From: Spirochaetia bacterium
Lineage (GTDB): Bacteria > Spirochaetota > Spirochaetia > PWKH01
NCBI GenBank assembly: GCA_007128345.1
Contig: SKXS01000024.1
Coordinates: 1-34,284 of the forward strand
Direction of reading: 5' to 3'
DNA: 34,284 nt
Shown here: piece after piece, positions 15,649 through 23,824 of the stretch
How the letters are laid out: the number at the start of each line of letters is the position of its first letter
Position numbering within the stretch: the stretch's first letter is position 1
The notes under the pieces: model-generated
What the model was told of the DNA's origin: nothing
What the model saw: only the letters and a program-made list of their open reading frames with translations
Databases searched by the model: none
Made by a program: the position numbers and the translations under genes

Positions 15649-17022
15649 ATGTACTTCGAGACACATACCATTACGGTTGACCAAAAAAGCAAAACCGCCA
15701 TCCCCCTGGGACCTGAATCCATCATCATATCGAGGAGCATGTTCCAGGGAGGCAAGGCCCTGGGGTACATTGCCTCACCGTCCTCGGTCACCCCATGGTT
15801 CTGGCAGGGCATCCAGACACTTGAGGGAAGGCGATGCGTGTATACCGATACCGAGAACCTGCAGCCCCTTACCCTGCTCTTTGACTCCTCCTCTTCCCTT
15901 GCATCCCGGCTGGATCTCCTGGTGCTTCTCATCAGGTCACTGAACCGGGCGCAAACTGAAATACCCGCACCCTGGTTTGCCGAATCATTCATACTGCCTG
16001 CGGTCCGCATCATACCGGGAACCGGTGCCCTGATATTACCGAAGCCGATTACTGAACTCATGGAACAATCCTTCACTGAGCAGGACAAGATTGAAATGCA
16101 CGATGCGTGGATTCGGCCGAGGCTTCCGGCAGGCACAGGCTGGATATTCCAGTGCATTTCCCTGCTGTACCGAATGCTTACGGGAATACCGCCGTTTCTT
16201 GACGATGATGTACGGGAAGTCGGGTATCAGCCTGTCCCCGTCGGCCTGCTCAACCCTGGAGTCGGTTCTCACGCGGCAAAGACCATCAATCTCTGGCTCA
16301 AGGGAGCTAAGGATCTCCCCAGTGCAGAGGACCTGGCTTCATGGATAGAGGCAAATTATGAAGCATTGACCACTGAATCGGTACGGCAGCAGGATCGCGA
16401 TGCGGAGACTGCTCTCAAGGCATACCGGCGTGATCTCGCAAGGAAGGCGAAACGACATGTCTACCTGAGAAAAAAGGGTATGTTTCTGGCTGTCATCTCC
16501 GCTGCGGTGGTCATCAGCGCCGCTTTTCTGATCTCCCACATCATTGAGGCAGCCAAGCCGCCGCCTACTGTCGGGTGGAGTGCCGAAGAGGTGGTCCGGT
16601 ACTACTACCAGCTTCAGGACGAGCTGAAACTGGATGCAATGAATGACATCCTCTCGCGGTCTGCTCGGAAGGTGCGTGAGACCCAGCTGGTGTATCTCCA
16701 TGTGACCAGTTCGGTCCGCAGGGCCTACGGAGGCGACGAACTCATCAGGGCAAGCGATTGGATTGAAGCGGGGAAACCCCAGCTCGGCCCGACCGACATG
16801 GTCTACGGCATTACTGATCTGGACATACAGAGGATGGACGACCTACGCTACCAGGCCTCATACATTTTCTGGCTCCCGGAAGGACAGGAAACCGATCCTG
16901 CTTCAGCGCAGCAGGTCAGGGTGACAGGCGCATACTACCTGGAAGAGCTGGTCCTGGAAAAGCGTACCGACCACTACATCATTGATGACATCATGATCAT
17001 AGAATCCCGCATAGTTTACTGA
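15649..17022 (+). CDS. Membrane protein with a kinase-like cytoplasmic domain, unknown function
   Basis: A 457-residue protein I cannot name. It has one clear membrane segment (about 277-299, GMFLAVISAAVVISAAFLIS) preceded by a highly basic stretch, so the first 275 residues should be cytoplasmic. That part recalls the C-lobe of a Ser/Thr kinase around 165-184 (ISLLYRMLTGIPPF, like the LYEMLTGRPPF segment) and 210-232 (KTINLWLKG... LPSAEDLA). No ATP-binding lysine, HRD or DFG is visible, so it would be a pseudokinase at best. The outer domain (about 310-457) begins AEEVVRYYYQLQDELKLDAMNDIL, like an NTF2-type fold. AGGAG lies 13 bases before the ATG. Its tail overlaps miaA on the other strand by 26 bases. 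Confidence 0.75.
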   Translation: MYFETHTITVDQKSKTAIPLGPESIIISRSMFQGGKALGYIASPSSVTPWFWQGIQTLEGRRCVYTDTENLQPLTLLFDSSSSLASRLDLLVLLIRSLNRAQTEIPAPWFAESFILPAVRIIPGTGALILPKPITELMEQSFTEQDKIEMHDAWIRPRLPAGTGWIFQCISLLYRMLTGIPPFLDDDVREVGYQPVPVGLLNPGVGSHAAKTINLWLKGAKDLPSAEDLASWIEANYEALTTESVRQQDRDAETALKAYRRDLARKAKRHVYLRKKGMFLAVISAAVVISAAFLISHIIEAAKPPPTVGWSAEEVVRYYYQLQDELKLDAMNDILSRSARKVRETQLVYLHVTSSVRRAYGGDELIRASDWIEAGKPQLGPTDMVYGITDLDIQRMDDLRYQASYIFWLPEGQETDPASAQQVRVTGAYYLEELVLEKRTDHYIIDDIMIIESRIVY

Positions 17023-17941
17023 GTGACCGGTCATCATCAGGATGGATCCATACGGTCCGGCTGATGGACCTGAAGAAGGTCATCTGCTGCTTGGCATATC
17101 TGACGGTATGCGCACGTACCTGCTGTTCGGTATCTCGAAGTGAGTATTCGCCGCTGTGCCTGGAGAGGAAGAATTCACGGTAGCCGATGCCCTTCATCGC
17201 CGGCCATGCGCTTGTAGCCCCGCTGCGCATGAGCTGCTGCATCTCACGAACCAGTCCCTGGTCCATCATCATTTTGACCCTCTGCGCAATACGCCGCCGC
17301 AGCTCCTTCGGTTCACGCGTCAGGCCGATGACCACAGGGTCCAGCCGGTCCCGCACACATTCAGGCACGCGGAAGGACGAAAGCGGCCTGCCGCTGCACC
17401 TGCAAACTTCCAAAGCACGGGTAATGCGGTAGGCATCAGCAGGTGCTATCCGTGAAGCAGACTGCGGATCCAGAAGCTCCAATTCCCGGTAGAGCGATGC
17501 CAGTCCGTTGAGCCGCAGTTCCTCCTGAAGACGTGAGCGGACCTCCGCATCTCCCGGAGGGGCTCCAGGAAGGCCGTAGAGAAAATGCTTCAGGTAGTAT
17601 GCGGTACCGCCGGAAATCAGGGGTATATTTCCCCGTGAGGTGATTTCATTGCATAGTCTGTCCGCCAGACGCACAAAATCACCCACGGTGAACTGCTCAT
17701 AGGGTTCCCGTATGTCTATGCAGTGATGAGGAAGCAGTGACTGCTGGTATGGGGATGGTTTGGCAGTCCCGATGTCCAGTCCCCGGTATACCTGAAGTGA
17801 ATCCGCGCTGACAACCTCGCATCCCCGGGAAAACCGTCTGAACAGAAGCTCAGTCTTTCCCACGGCAGTGGGCCCGAAGATCACCACCACCCTGATGCGG
17901 TCGGTTACGTTACTCTTCTTTTTCGAAATGGTACTCAACAC
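16997..17941 (-). CDS. miaA: tRNA dimethylallyltransferase
   Basis: A 314-residue enzyme transferring a dimethylallyl group to A37 of tRNAs reading UNN codons. Seen are the P-loop VVIFGPTAVGKTELLF, SADSLQVYRGLDIGTAKPS (substrate-binding region), CIDIREPYEQFTVGDFV, LISGGTAYYLKHFLYGLPG and KGIGYREF near the C-terminus. The start is uncertain. A GTG at 17941 (with TTG at the next codon) lies inside the rpoZ end and gives a 32-base overlap. A GTG near 17890, just before the P-loop strand, would give a more typical N-terminus. It is the last gene of the murC-yicC-cmk-like-rpoZ-miaA cluster, and its tail runs 26 bases into the convergent gene. Confidence 0.94.
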   Translation of the reverse strand: MLSTISKKKSNVTDRIRVVVIFGPTAVGKTELLFRRFSRGCEVVSADSLQVYRGLDIGTAKPSPYQQSLLPHHCIDIREPYEQFTVGDFVRLADRLCNEITSRGNIPLISGGTAYYLKHFLYGLPGAPPGDAEVRSRLQEELRLNGLASLYRELELLDPQSASRIAPADAYRITRALEVCRCSGRPLSSFRVPECVRDRLDPVVIGLTREPKELRRRIAQRVKMMMDQGLVREMQQLMRSGATSAWPAMKGIGYREFFLSRHSGEYSLRDTEQQVRAHTVRYAKQQMTFFRSISRTVWIHPDDDRSLSKLCGIL

Positions 17942-18107
17942 GGTCTTCCAGGACCTGGGTCAGTGCCGTGGAGACGATCTTATCATCATGAAGATCCAGT
18001 TCCTCATCGTAGAACTTAGTTAAAAAGGCTGCACGCTTAATAACCACGCAGGTCTTTTCGTACATATTTCCCTGCTTGTTGATCAGGGTATCCATAGGAA
18101 TTGCCAC
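17910..18107 (-). CDS. rpoZ: RNA polymerase omega subunit
   Basis: A 65-residue protein starting with GTG at 18107. It is supported by a strong GGAGGTG ribosome binding site, so the longer open frame upstream of it is not coding. The sequence begins VAIPMDTLINKQGNMYEKT and continues CVVIKRAAFLTKFYDEELD and KIVSTALTQVLEDRVEYHFE. This follows the spirochaetal omega pattern (IP-x-x-x-L...NxYExTCxxIKRA...KVVSxxLxQVL). Omega binds beta-prime and helps RNA polymerase assembly. It lies between the cytidylate-kinase-like gene and miaA. In other bacteria rpoZ similarly follows a nucleoside-phosphate kinase gene (gmk) and yicC. Confidence 0.88.
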   Translation of the reverse strand: MAIPMDTLINKQGNMYEKTCVVIKRAAFLTKFYDEELDLHDDKIVSTALTQVLEDRVEYHFEKEE

Positions 18108-18156
18108 AGAATCACCTCCACTGTGCGGTCTCCGACAGTATAGAAAATTTTCCTGA

Positions 18157-18702
18157 TTATGTAAACGCCCCGGTACTGCGTTCACGGTATGCCGAGACAA
18201 TCTGTGAAGCAGCCTCGAACTGATCGCACCGATCGGTATCGATGACCAGGTCCGCCCATCGGTAGTCCGATGTGTCGATGCCGTATATGCGCAGGTAGCG
18301 CTCGGAATCCCGCAGATCCCGTGCTTTGGTCTCCTCCAGCTTACGCAGAAGGTCATTCCCCTCGCGCTTCATGATCCTGGCAGCCCGGGTCTCCAGGGAG
18401 GCATCTAGGTATACGGTGAGGGCTGCATCCGGCACCAGCCAAATTGCCAGCCGTGATCCCAGAACACAGTTTCCGCTGCGGGCCAAGGAGACCTGGCGAT
18501 CGTCCAGCATCCGGTCATAGCGGTCATCCTGCTGGGCACGTTCGGCGAGTTCTTCAAAGGAGATGCCTAAATCGTCGGCGAGGGAACGGAAGGTATAATT
18601 GATCATGACAAACCCAAGCTGTTCAGCCGCAAGGGCGCTAACGGTGGTGTTCCCGCACCCGCTTTTCCCTGATATCGCAATAATTCTCCTGCTATTCGAC
18701 AT
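18157..18702 (-). CDS. Cytidylate-kinase-like P-loop protein
   Basis: A 181-residue P-loop kinase of the cytidylate-kinase-like group, similar to the short archaeal-type Cmk. It begins RIIAISGKSGCGNTTVS, a Walker A variant with asparagine where lysine is usual (G-K-S-G-C-G-N-T-T), a feature seen in this subgroup. It also has LVPDAALTVYLDASLETRAARIMKRE and YGIDTSDYRWADLVIDTD, the typical lid and C-terminal strand. It probably phosphorylates CMP or a similar nucleotide, but the exact substrate is not proven. It overlaps the yicC end by 11 bases, so it is co-translated with it. Confidence 0.82.
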   Translation of the reverse strand: MSNSRRIIAISGKSGCGNTTVSALAAEQLGFVMINYTFRSLADDLGISFEELAERAQQDDRYDRMLDDRQVSLARSGNCVLGSRLAIWLVPDAALTVYLDASLETRAARIMKREGNDLLRKLEETKARDLRDSERYLRIYGIDTSDYRWADLVIDTDRCDQFEAASQIVSAYRERSTGAFT

Positions 18703-19558
18703 TGCGCAGCTGCTCCCTGATGTTTTCGAGGTGGTCCTTCATGATGACTACAGCCTGGTTCACTTCAGCCATGGTGCTCTTTGATGCTATGGTATTGATC
18801 TCGCGGTTGAGCTCCTGGCAGAGAAAATCAAGGCGCTTTCCCACCGGTCCTTTTGATGCAAGAATGGACTGGAATACATCGAGATGGCTGGCAATCCGCT
18901 TGATCTCCTCATTGACTGAGTACTTTACCAGCATCACCGCAGTCTCTGCAAGGATGCGGTTCTCATCATAGGAGCTGCCCAGCAGTTCCTCAAACCGCTG
19001 CCTGAGCACCTCCTGCACGGACTGCTCAAGCTCACCTGCCTTGTCTGCAACTTTCCGGTATGCCTCGGAAAATCCCTCAAGCTGCTCCTTGATATCCCGC
19101 AGCGTCGCTTCACCCTCCGCTGACCGCATGGCATCATGATCATCTATGAGCTTGAGAAGCAGCGATGTGATCAGCGCCCTGCTGGAATCGGGGAGCTCAC
19201 CCCTGACGGGCTTGAGCACCTCTTCAACCTGGAGAAAGTGATCAAGACGCAGCTGGTCATCCAGACCGACGGCTGCAATGATGTCCCTGAATGCGTCTGC
19301 GTAGCGCTGCAGTGCCTGACGGTCGACGTGAAGTTCCAGGTTGCTTTCCAGCATCCTGAAGCGAATCAATAACTCCACATACCCGCGGGACACCTTCGTC
19401 TTGATGATTCCCCGCAGCTCAGGTTCCATTGCATTGATGGACCCCGGAAGATGCACGTTGATATCCAGATACTTGTTATTGTGCGACTTGAGTTCCAAGG
19501 AGACCTGGAACACATCGTCCTGGTATTCCGTTGATGCATACCCTGTCATGCTCTTCAT
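18692..19558 (-). CDS. yicC: YicC family endoribonuclease-like protein
   Basis: A 288-residue protein of the YicC/YloC family. It begins MKSMTGYASTEYQDDVFQVSLELKS-like sequence, with the family's N-terminal S-M-T-G-[YF] and the following SHNNKYLDINVHLPG. The C-terminal DUF1732 region ends RLDFLCQELNREINTIASKST and VIMKDHLENIREQLRNVE, which is almost diagnostic. E. coli YicC has been linked to RNA cleavage. The start has AAGGAG upstream and lies only two bases after the murC end. The gene is part of a translation and nucleotide cluster with rpoZ and miaA. Confidence 0.95.
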   Translation of the reverse strand: MKSMTGYASTEYQDDVFQVSLELKSHNNKYLDINVHLPGSINAMEPELRGIIKTKVSRGYVELLIRFRMLESNLELHVDRQALQRYADAFRDIIAAVGLDDQLRLDHFLQVEEVLKPVRGELPDSSRALITSLLLKLIDDHDAMRSAEGEATLRDIKEQLEGFSEAYRKVADKAGELEQSVQEVLRQRFEELLGSSYDENRILAETAVMLVKYSVNEEIKRIASHLDVFQSILASKGPVGKRLDFLCQELNREINTIASKSTMAEVNQAVVIMKDHLENIREQLRNVE

Positions 19559-19560
19559 TG

Positions 19561-20919
19561 CTATGTTCGCTCCTTTGGTGGAGCAGCTGCAAGAGATGCT
19601 CCGAGACTGCGGTTGTCACCGGCACCCATAGTAATAAACAAATCACCGGGTTTCAAGAACCCCGCAAGGAATATCCGTGCGGTTTCATAGTCAGGGAAAA
19701 ACCGTGAGTCCCTCACCAGGTCTGCCAGGTCAGCCCCGGAAAGCCCGCCTGCCGGAGGTTTCTCCCTGCTGGGCTGGTAGATTTCCTGGATGCATACTGC
19801 ATCTGCCGCACTGAGGGCCTGGGCAAATTCATGAAGAAACGCCTTGGTCCTGGAAACGGTATGGGGAACAAAGTCAACCACCAGCCGTCGACGGGGATAC
19901 CGCTGCCGGAAAGCAGTGAGGGTTGCCTCAATCTCCCGGGGATGGTGCGCATAGTCATCATAAAACAGCACACCGCCGGATTCGCCGATACGCTCGCATC
20001 TCCTCACAGCGCCTGGATACGACGCTATCCCCTGGATGACTTCCAGCAGTTCCTGTCCATTGAGTTCACTGCCCCGGTGCGTCCGCATCCAGGCATTGCA
20101 GGCCAGCAAAGCCCCGAGCCCATCTTCTGCGATATGGTCACCGGGAACTGTGAAGGTGCACTCATGGCCCCAGGGCTCAAACCGGTAGCGGCCTGCCTCC
20201 CGGTCTACCGGGATAACCGCATACTCTGATGAGCCGCCGTAGCTTACGCGGGCTGCGGCGGCGGGTCCGATCTGATTATATGCATCCTCATGGATCACCA
20301 GCGTGCCCGACACCTTGCCGCAAAATTCCCTGAATGCCTGACGATATGCCTCCTGGTCACGATAGCAGTCCACATGATCGTAGTCCACCGAGGTTACCAA
20401 GGCAATCGCCGGGAGGTAGCGCAGAAAATGCCGGCGGTATTCACATGCTTCAATAACCAGCACCTCGGGAGTGCGGCAGAATGTGATCCCCGATACAGTT
20501 CCGGTGAGTGCTGCGGCCTTGACGCCGGCGGCAAGAAATCCCCTGGCTGTCATGACTGCCGAGGTGGTCTTACCGTGACTTCCCGCCACAAAAACCGACG
20601 GGTATTCCCTGGACAGCTCGGCAAGCGCTTCGGGATACGATTGCATGGGGATACCGTATGCTTCGGCCTGTCTGAGCTCACTGCAGGCATCAGGAGCATA
20701 GGCGGGTGAGTAGATAACTCGGTCTATGGATGTATCAATACGGGAGGAAGTAAACCCTTCGTACACCGGGATCCCGGCTTCTGAAAGCTGCTTCCGGGTA
20801 TAGAATGCGGAAAGAAGATCGCTGCCGGATACTTCGCATCCCTGGGTATGCAGAAACAGGGCCAGGTTGGATAATCCGGTCCCGCAGATGCCGATGCAGT
20901 AAACCTTGGCTCTCTCCAT
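19561..20919 (-). CDS. murC: UDP-N-acetylmuramate--L-alanine ligase (MurC-type)
   Basis: A 452-residue Mur ligase adding the first amino acid of the peptidoglycan stem. Motifs are YCIGICGTGLSNLALFL with the UDP-binding glycine loop, ATP-binding VAGSHGKTTSAVMT (GSHGKTT at 113-119), LVTSVDYDHVDCY, and the late VLFYDDYAHHPREIEATL that marks MurC/Mpl. The murein-recycling ligase Mpl is an alternative because the two families look alike. The length (about 450) fits both. GGGAGG lies three bases before the ATG, a rather short spacing. It is the first gene of the five-gene minus-strand cluster, and a hairpin lies just upstream, probably ending the zinc-ribbon transcript. Confidence 0.9.
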   Translation of the reverse strand: MERAKVYCIGICGTGLSNLALFLHTQGCEVSGSDLLSAFYTRKQLSEAGIPVYEGFTSSRIDTSIDRVIYSPAYAPDACSELRQAEAYGIPMQSYPEALAELSREYPSVFVAGSHGKTTSAVMTARGFLAAGVKAAALTGTVSGITFCRTPEVLVIEACEYRRHFLRYLPAIALVTSVDYDHVDCYRDQEAYRQAFREFCGKVSGTLVIHEDAYNQIGPAAAARVSYGGSSEYAVIPVDREAGRYRFEPWGHECTFTVPGDHIAEDGLGALLACNAWMRTHRGSELNGQELLEVIQGIASYPGAVRRCERIGESGGVLFYDDYAHHPREIEATLTAFRQRYPRRRLVVDFVPHTVSRTKAFLHEFAQALSAADAVCIQEIYQPSREKPPAGGLSGADLADLVRDSRFFPDYETARIFLAGFLKPGDLFITMGAGDNRSLGASLAAAPPKERT

Positions 20920-20942
20920 GATCCTCCCGGTACCTCAAGAAG

Positions 20943-20964
20943 AACGGGACCATCAGGTCCCGTT
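20943..20964 (-). terminator. Hairpin after the zinc-ribbon gene
   Basis: AACGGGACC (20943-20951), loop ATCA, GGTCCCGTT (20956-20964): a perfect 9-bp stem. On the minus strand it lies 18 bases after the zinc-ribbon stop and is followed by CTTCTTG, a poor T-run. It probably separates this gene from murC. Confidence 0.6.
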
Positions 20965-20981
20965 ATGTTTCGCGGATGCAG

Positions 20982-21164
20982 CTATGATGCTTTCTTCGTT
21001 CCGTGCTTGAGTGCAGCGCTGCACTGCTTGCAGACTTTCTGTTTCTTACCGCTGATTTCCCGTTCGTGCAGAAGCTTAATTCCCGTTCTGCTGCACACCG
21101 GGCAGGTTCCCCTTCCTTGCTTCTGCAGTTCGCGAATACCGGCTCCCCTATGTGATTTGGCCAT
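20982..21164 (-). CDS. Small zinc-ribbon protein
   Basis: A 60-residue basic protein with two CxxC pairs (C21/C24 in TCPVCSR and C45/C48 in KVCKQCS), the layout of a zinc ribbon. It has a lysine/arginine-rich N-terminus (MAKSHRGAGIRELQKQGRG) and a basic tail. The composition suggests binding to nucleic acid or the ribosome, but I cannot name a family. The gene has an excellent AAGGAG ribosome binding site six bases before the ATG, a good promoter (TTGACT / TATAGT) and its own hairpin terminator, so it is clearly a real single-gene unit. The strong signals for so small a gene suggest high expression. Confidence 0.8.
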   Translation of the reverse strand: MAKSHRGAGIRELQKQGRGTCPVCSRTGIKLLHEREISGKKQKVCKQCSAALKHGTKKAS

Positions 21165-21211
21165 AACAACTCCTTAGATCAGTACAACATACGTGTGCAT
21201 GACTATAGTAA

Positions 21212-21240
21212 GCGGAGAAAAAAAAGTCAAGCGGGATGTG
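21212..21240 (-). promoter_or_regulatory. Promoter of the zinc-ribbon gene
   Basis: Minus strand: -35 TTGACT (21240-21235), a 17-base spacer containing a T-run, and -10 TATAGT (21217-21212). The ATG is at 21164, giving a leader of roughly 40 bases with AAGGAG. Confidence 0.65.
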
Positions 21241-21293
21241 CTGATGCGCCGGGGTCTTTACTTTTGCATCTCCAGGTAGTAGCATGCTCAATT

Positions 21294-21611
21294 ATGACAC
21301 CAAAACAAGTACCGGGCATGGAAGACCTTAAGGAACTCATTGAGGTGTTTGCCGAGATTAACAGCTACGATGAGATGAACAAGCTCTTCAGAGAGCTCTT
21401 CACAGTCAAGGAGATCTACGATGTTGCCCTCAGGTGGCGCCTCATGAAGGATCTGTACCGGAAGGTCCCCCAACGCGAAATAGCCCACGACCTGGGCATA
21501 AGCCTGTGCAAGATAACCAGGGGCTCAAAGATTCTGAAGGAAGATACATCGCAGTGCAGGAAAATTATCGGCACACTGCTCAACGGTGATGAGGCAGGCA
21601 CACAGAAGTGA
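21294..21611 (+). CDS. TrpR-family transcription repressor
   Basis: About 105 residues, all helical, of the TrpR superfamily. The DNA-binding part REIAHDLGISLCKITRGSKIL follows the E. coli TrpR pattern [21 protein letters not shown] closely, including the T-R-G-S core. The FTVKEIYDVALRWRLMKDLYR segment matches the preceding helices. Residues known to contact tryptophan in E. coli are partly kept: the threonine before V-K-E, an arginine in the LRW-R segment and the arginine of TRGS. The residue equivalent to T81 is lysine. It may sense tryptophan or another ligand. No trp genes are in the window. The start is uncertain: ATG 21294 or ATG 21318, both without a clear ribosome binding site. Confidence 0.85.
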   Translation: MTPKQVPGMEDLKELIEVFAEINSYDEMNKLFRELFTVKEIYDVALRWRLMKDLYRKVPQREIAHDLGISLCKITRGSKILKEDTSQCRKIIGTLLNGDEAGTQK

Positions 21612-21642
21612 TCCCGGCTCATGTGACCGCATTCACGCCTTT

Positions 21643-22758
21643 CTAGAAGGATATACCGCCGGTGATCCGCAGCTTTGGCAGTTCCCCATCATAGGGATCA
21701 TCTCCGGTTTCGTTAAACAGCGGCAGTGCCGTCGCTGGGATCTGAATGGCTGCGTCGGCGGAGATATGGAGCAGTTCAACCCCGACTCCGAGGGAAAAGG
21801 TCCCCCGTGAAGGTTGTATGGCTCCCACCAGGACATCTGACAGATTTTCCAGCTGCTCAGCATAACCGGCCCGCACAGCGATGCGGTTGTAGTCCGTCAG
21901 GTAGAGACCGCCTTCCACCCCCAGCTGGAGCATTCTCCGGTCATCATCGCCGATATGATCGACGTCAAGAGAACCCATGACCCGAAAGGTATTGATTCTC
22001 CCAAACTGGTCGATTCTCCTGCTCCGCAGTCCTATTCCCACGTTGAGGTCGTCGGTGAGTCCGTTGAATGCGGGAAACTCCCGGTCCTGGGACCAGGCCA
22101 TGAAGTCAAAAAGCTTTTCATGGTACGCACCGACTGATACAATGCCGGTATCAAAGAGGATGCCGGCCTTCATGACCAGCACGTCATAGGCATCTCCTTT
22201 GGGCTCGTAGTCGCTGAGCATCAGATCGAGGGCCAAATCGTATATGGCCCCTATGCTCAGGTTATGCTGACCCATGGAGATGTTATCGGTGACACTCTCC
22301 TTTGAGGCCTGGAGGGATACGCCGAAGGAGAGCATGCCGATTCCCATGGCAGCCCCCACGTCGAGAGTATTGACCTTAGTCACTTCGTACGCGCCGTTAT
22401 TGAAGTCGGAGGGATTCATGTAGTAAGTTGAATGCATGCCGACCCCCCATCCGGGGGCAGTAAATACAAAACGGGGAATAAAGATAGGTGTATACTGCTG
22501 TTCCCCAAAGCTTCGGGGATCAGCATAGTCTTCGTACCCCAGAGTAAATCTGAACCTCCTGTCAGGAATGGTATCCAGTCCTGCGGGGTTCATGAACAAT
22601 GTGTTATGGTCATGGGCTACTGCGGTGTAGGCATGAGAAAGTCCGAATGCCCGGGCATCTCCCGGCGAGGTATAGTGTTCATGCCCTGCAAACAGCAATC
22701 CCGGTACAAGCATACAAAACATGGCGCACACCCATGCGCGAACAATTTTTTTAACCAC
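21643..22758 (-). CDS. Predicted outer-membrane beta-barrel protein (UPF0164-like)
   Basis: A 371-residue exported protein. The signal peptide is clear (MVKKIVRAWVCAMFCMLVPGLLFAG). The mature start, SPGDARAFGLSHAYTAVAHDHNTLFMNPAGL, is the conserved N-terminus of PorV/UPF0164/FadL-like barrels, where small loops plug the barrel. The rest alternates polar and hydrophobic residues and ends with an aromatic F (RITGGISF), as outer-membrane barrels do. Spirochaetes carry families of such proteins. GTG 22758 is chosen because AGGAG lies six bases upstream and gives a proper signal peptide. It follows the polyprenyl synthase gene after a 78-base AT-rich gap and may have its own promoter. Confidence 0.85.
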   Translation of the reverse strand: MVKKIVRAWVCAMFCMLVPGLLFAGHEHYTSPGDARAFGLSHAYTAVAHDHNTLFMNPAGLDTIPDRRFRFTLGYEDYADPRSFGEQQYTPIFIPRFVFTAPGWGVGMHSTYYMNPSDFNNGAYEVTKVNTLDVGAAMGIGMLSFGVSLQASKESVTDNISMGQHNLSIGAIYDLALDLMLSDYEPKGDAYDVLVMKAGILFDTGIVSVGAYHEKLFDFMAWSQDREFPAFNGLTDDLNVGIGLRSRRIDQFGRINTFRVMGSLDVDHIGDDDRRMLQLGVEGGLYLTDYNRIAVRAGYAEQLENLSDVLVGAIQPSRGTFSLGVGVELLHISADAAIQIPATALPLFNETGDDPYDGELPKLRITGGISF

Positions 22759-22836
22759 GTACAACTCCTGATATGTTTGTGCTACCATACATTAAACTAT
22801 TTACTTGATAAAAAGTTACAAAGAAATGTGAGACTG

Positions 22837-23817
22837 TTATGACTGCCGTTTTGCAAGCCTGTGCAGGAGTCTGCTCAGCGATTCCCGCGCATCGCATGCG
22901 GGGAGCCTGGAAAGCTCCCGATTTGCCTGCTGTTCATAGCTGCGGGCTGTCCGCCGGGCCGCATCCACCCCCCCGATCCTATGTATCTCAGCGATAATCT
23001 CGGGAATCTGCCGGTCTCCGGGGACAGCACCATCAAGCATACGCTTCAGCTTTCCGCTGCGGTCCATCTCCAGGGCGCAGATAAGCGGAAGCGTAGCGAT
23101 GCCTACGGTGAGGTCCTTGCCGACATCCTTTCCCATCCGGTTCGGCCTGCCGGTAATATCAAGTATGTCGTCGTGCATCTGGAAGGAGATGCCCAGGTTG
23201 TATCCGAAACGGGACAAGGCCCGCACCTGTCCGGCATCGAGCTTGCCCGCCGATGCCCCCAGGTAGCAGCTCAGTGAAAAGAGGGCGGCCGTCTTCCCAC
23301 CAATGCGCCGTATGTAACGGCTCTTCGGAATAAAGAAGTTTCCTATCTCGCTGTCCTGGTCGATCTCACTCTCGCACAGCTTTGCCATACGGTCTGACAC
23401 CACTTTGCTGTCGTAGGAACGCTTCATATCCTGAGAGAGGAGCGCGAATGCCCTCACCAGGATATAGTCCCCGGCAACCACGGCCTTGCGGTTTCCGATG
23501 CGCCGATGCAGGGTCTCCTCCCCTCTCCTGGCGGAGGCCTCATCAATGATGTCATCGTGGATAAGTGAAGCAGCGTGGACCAGTTCAATGCCTGCAGCCA
23601 GGGCTGTCACTTCCTCCTGCTGGCTGCTGCCGCTGCCCACCCAGGAAGCAAGGATGAGCAGGGCAGGCCTGAGCATCTTGCCCTGCTGGCTTGCAATGTC
23701 CTGGAGATGCGGCCTGATGTACCCGCGGGCTCCTGAAAGGGTTCCTTTGATGTTGACGCGGACGTGTTCAAGCCACTCAGCAAGCAGTGGGTCCTGGTTC
23801 CAGTACTCGTTGCTCAC
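22837..23817 (-). CDS. Polyprenyl diphosphate synthase (DmkA-like)
   Basis: A 326-residue trans-prenyltransferase making the polyprenyl chain of a quinone (or undecaprenyl-like lipid). Both aspartate-rich motifs are present: DDIID at 88-92 (LIHDDIIDEASARRG) and DDILD at 215-219 (FQMHDDILDITG). GKMLRPALLILA, VAGDYIL, GGKTAALF and KDVGKDLTVGIATLPLI are also conserved. It begins only seven bases after the stop of the type II NADH dehydrogenase gene, so the two are one operon. In Listeria the electron-transfer locus carries a similar synthase (dmkA) dedicated to a separate demethylmenaquinone pool. That is the likely role here. Confidence 0.93.
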   Translation of the reverse strand: MSNEYWNQDPLLAEWLEHVRVNIKGTLSGARGYIRPHLQDIASQQGKMLRPALLILASWVGSGSSQQEEVTALAAGIELVHAASLIHDDIIDEASARRGEETLHRRIGNRKAVVAGDYILVRAFALLSQDMKRSYDSKVVSDRMAKLCESEIDQDSEIGNFFIPKSRYIRRIGGKTAALFSLSCYLGASAGKLDAGQVRALSRFGYNLGISFQMHDDILDITGRPNRMGKDVGKDLTVGIATLPLICALEMDRSGKLKRMLDGAVPGDRQIPEIIAEIHRIGGVDAARRTARSYEQQANRELSRLPACDARESLSRLLHRLAKRQS

Positions 23818-23824
23818 GATGCAC

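Noticed and set aside
17910-18356. 148-codon minus-strand frame starting upstream of rpoZ
   Set aside because: The upstream half overlaps the cytidylate-kinase-like gene out of frame; the strong ribosome binding site and family match fix the start at GTG 18107.
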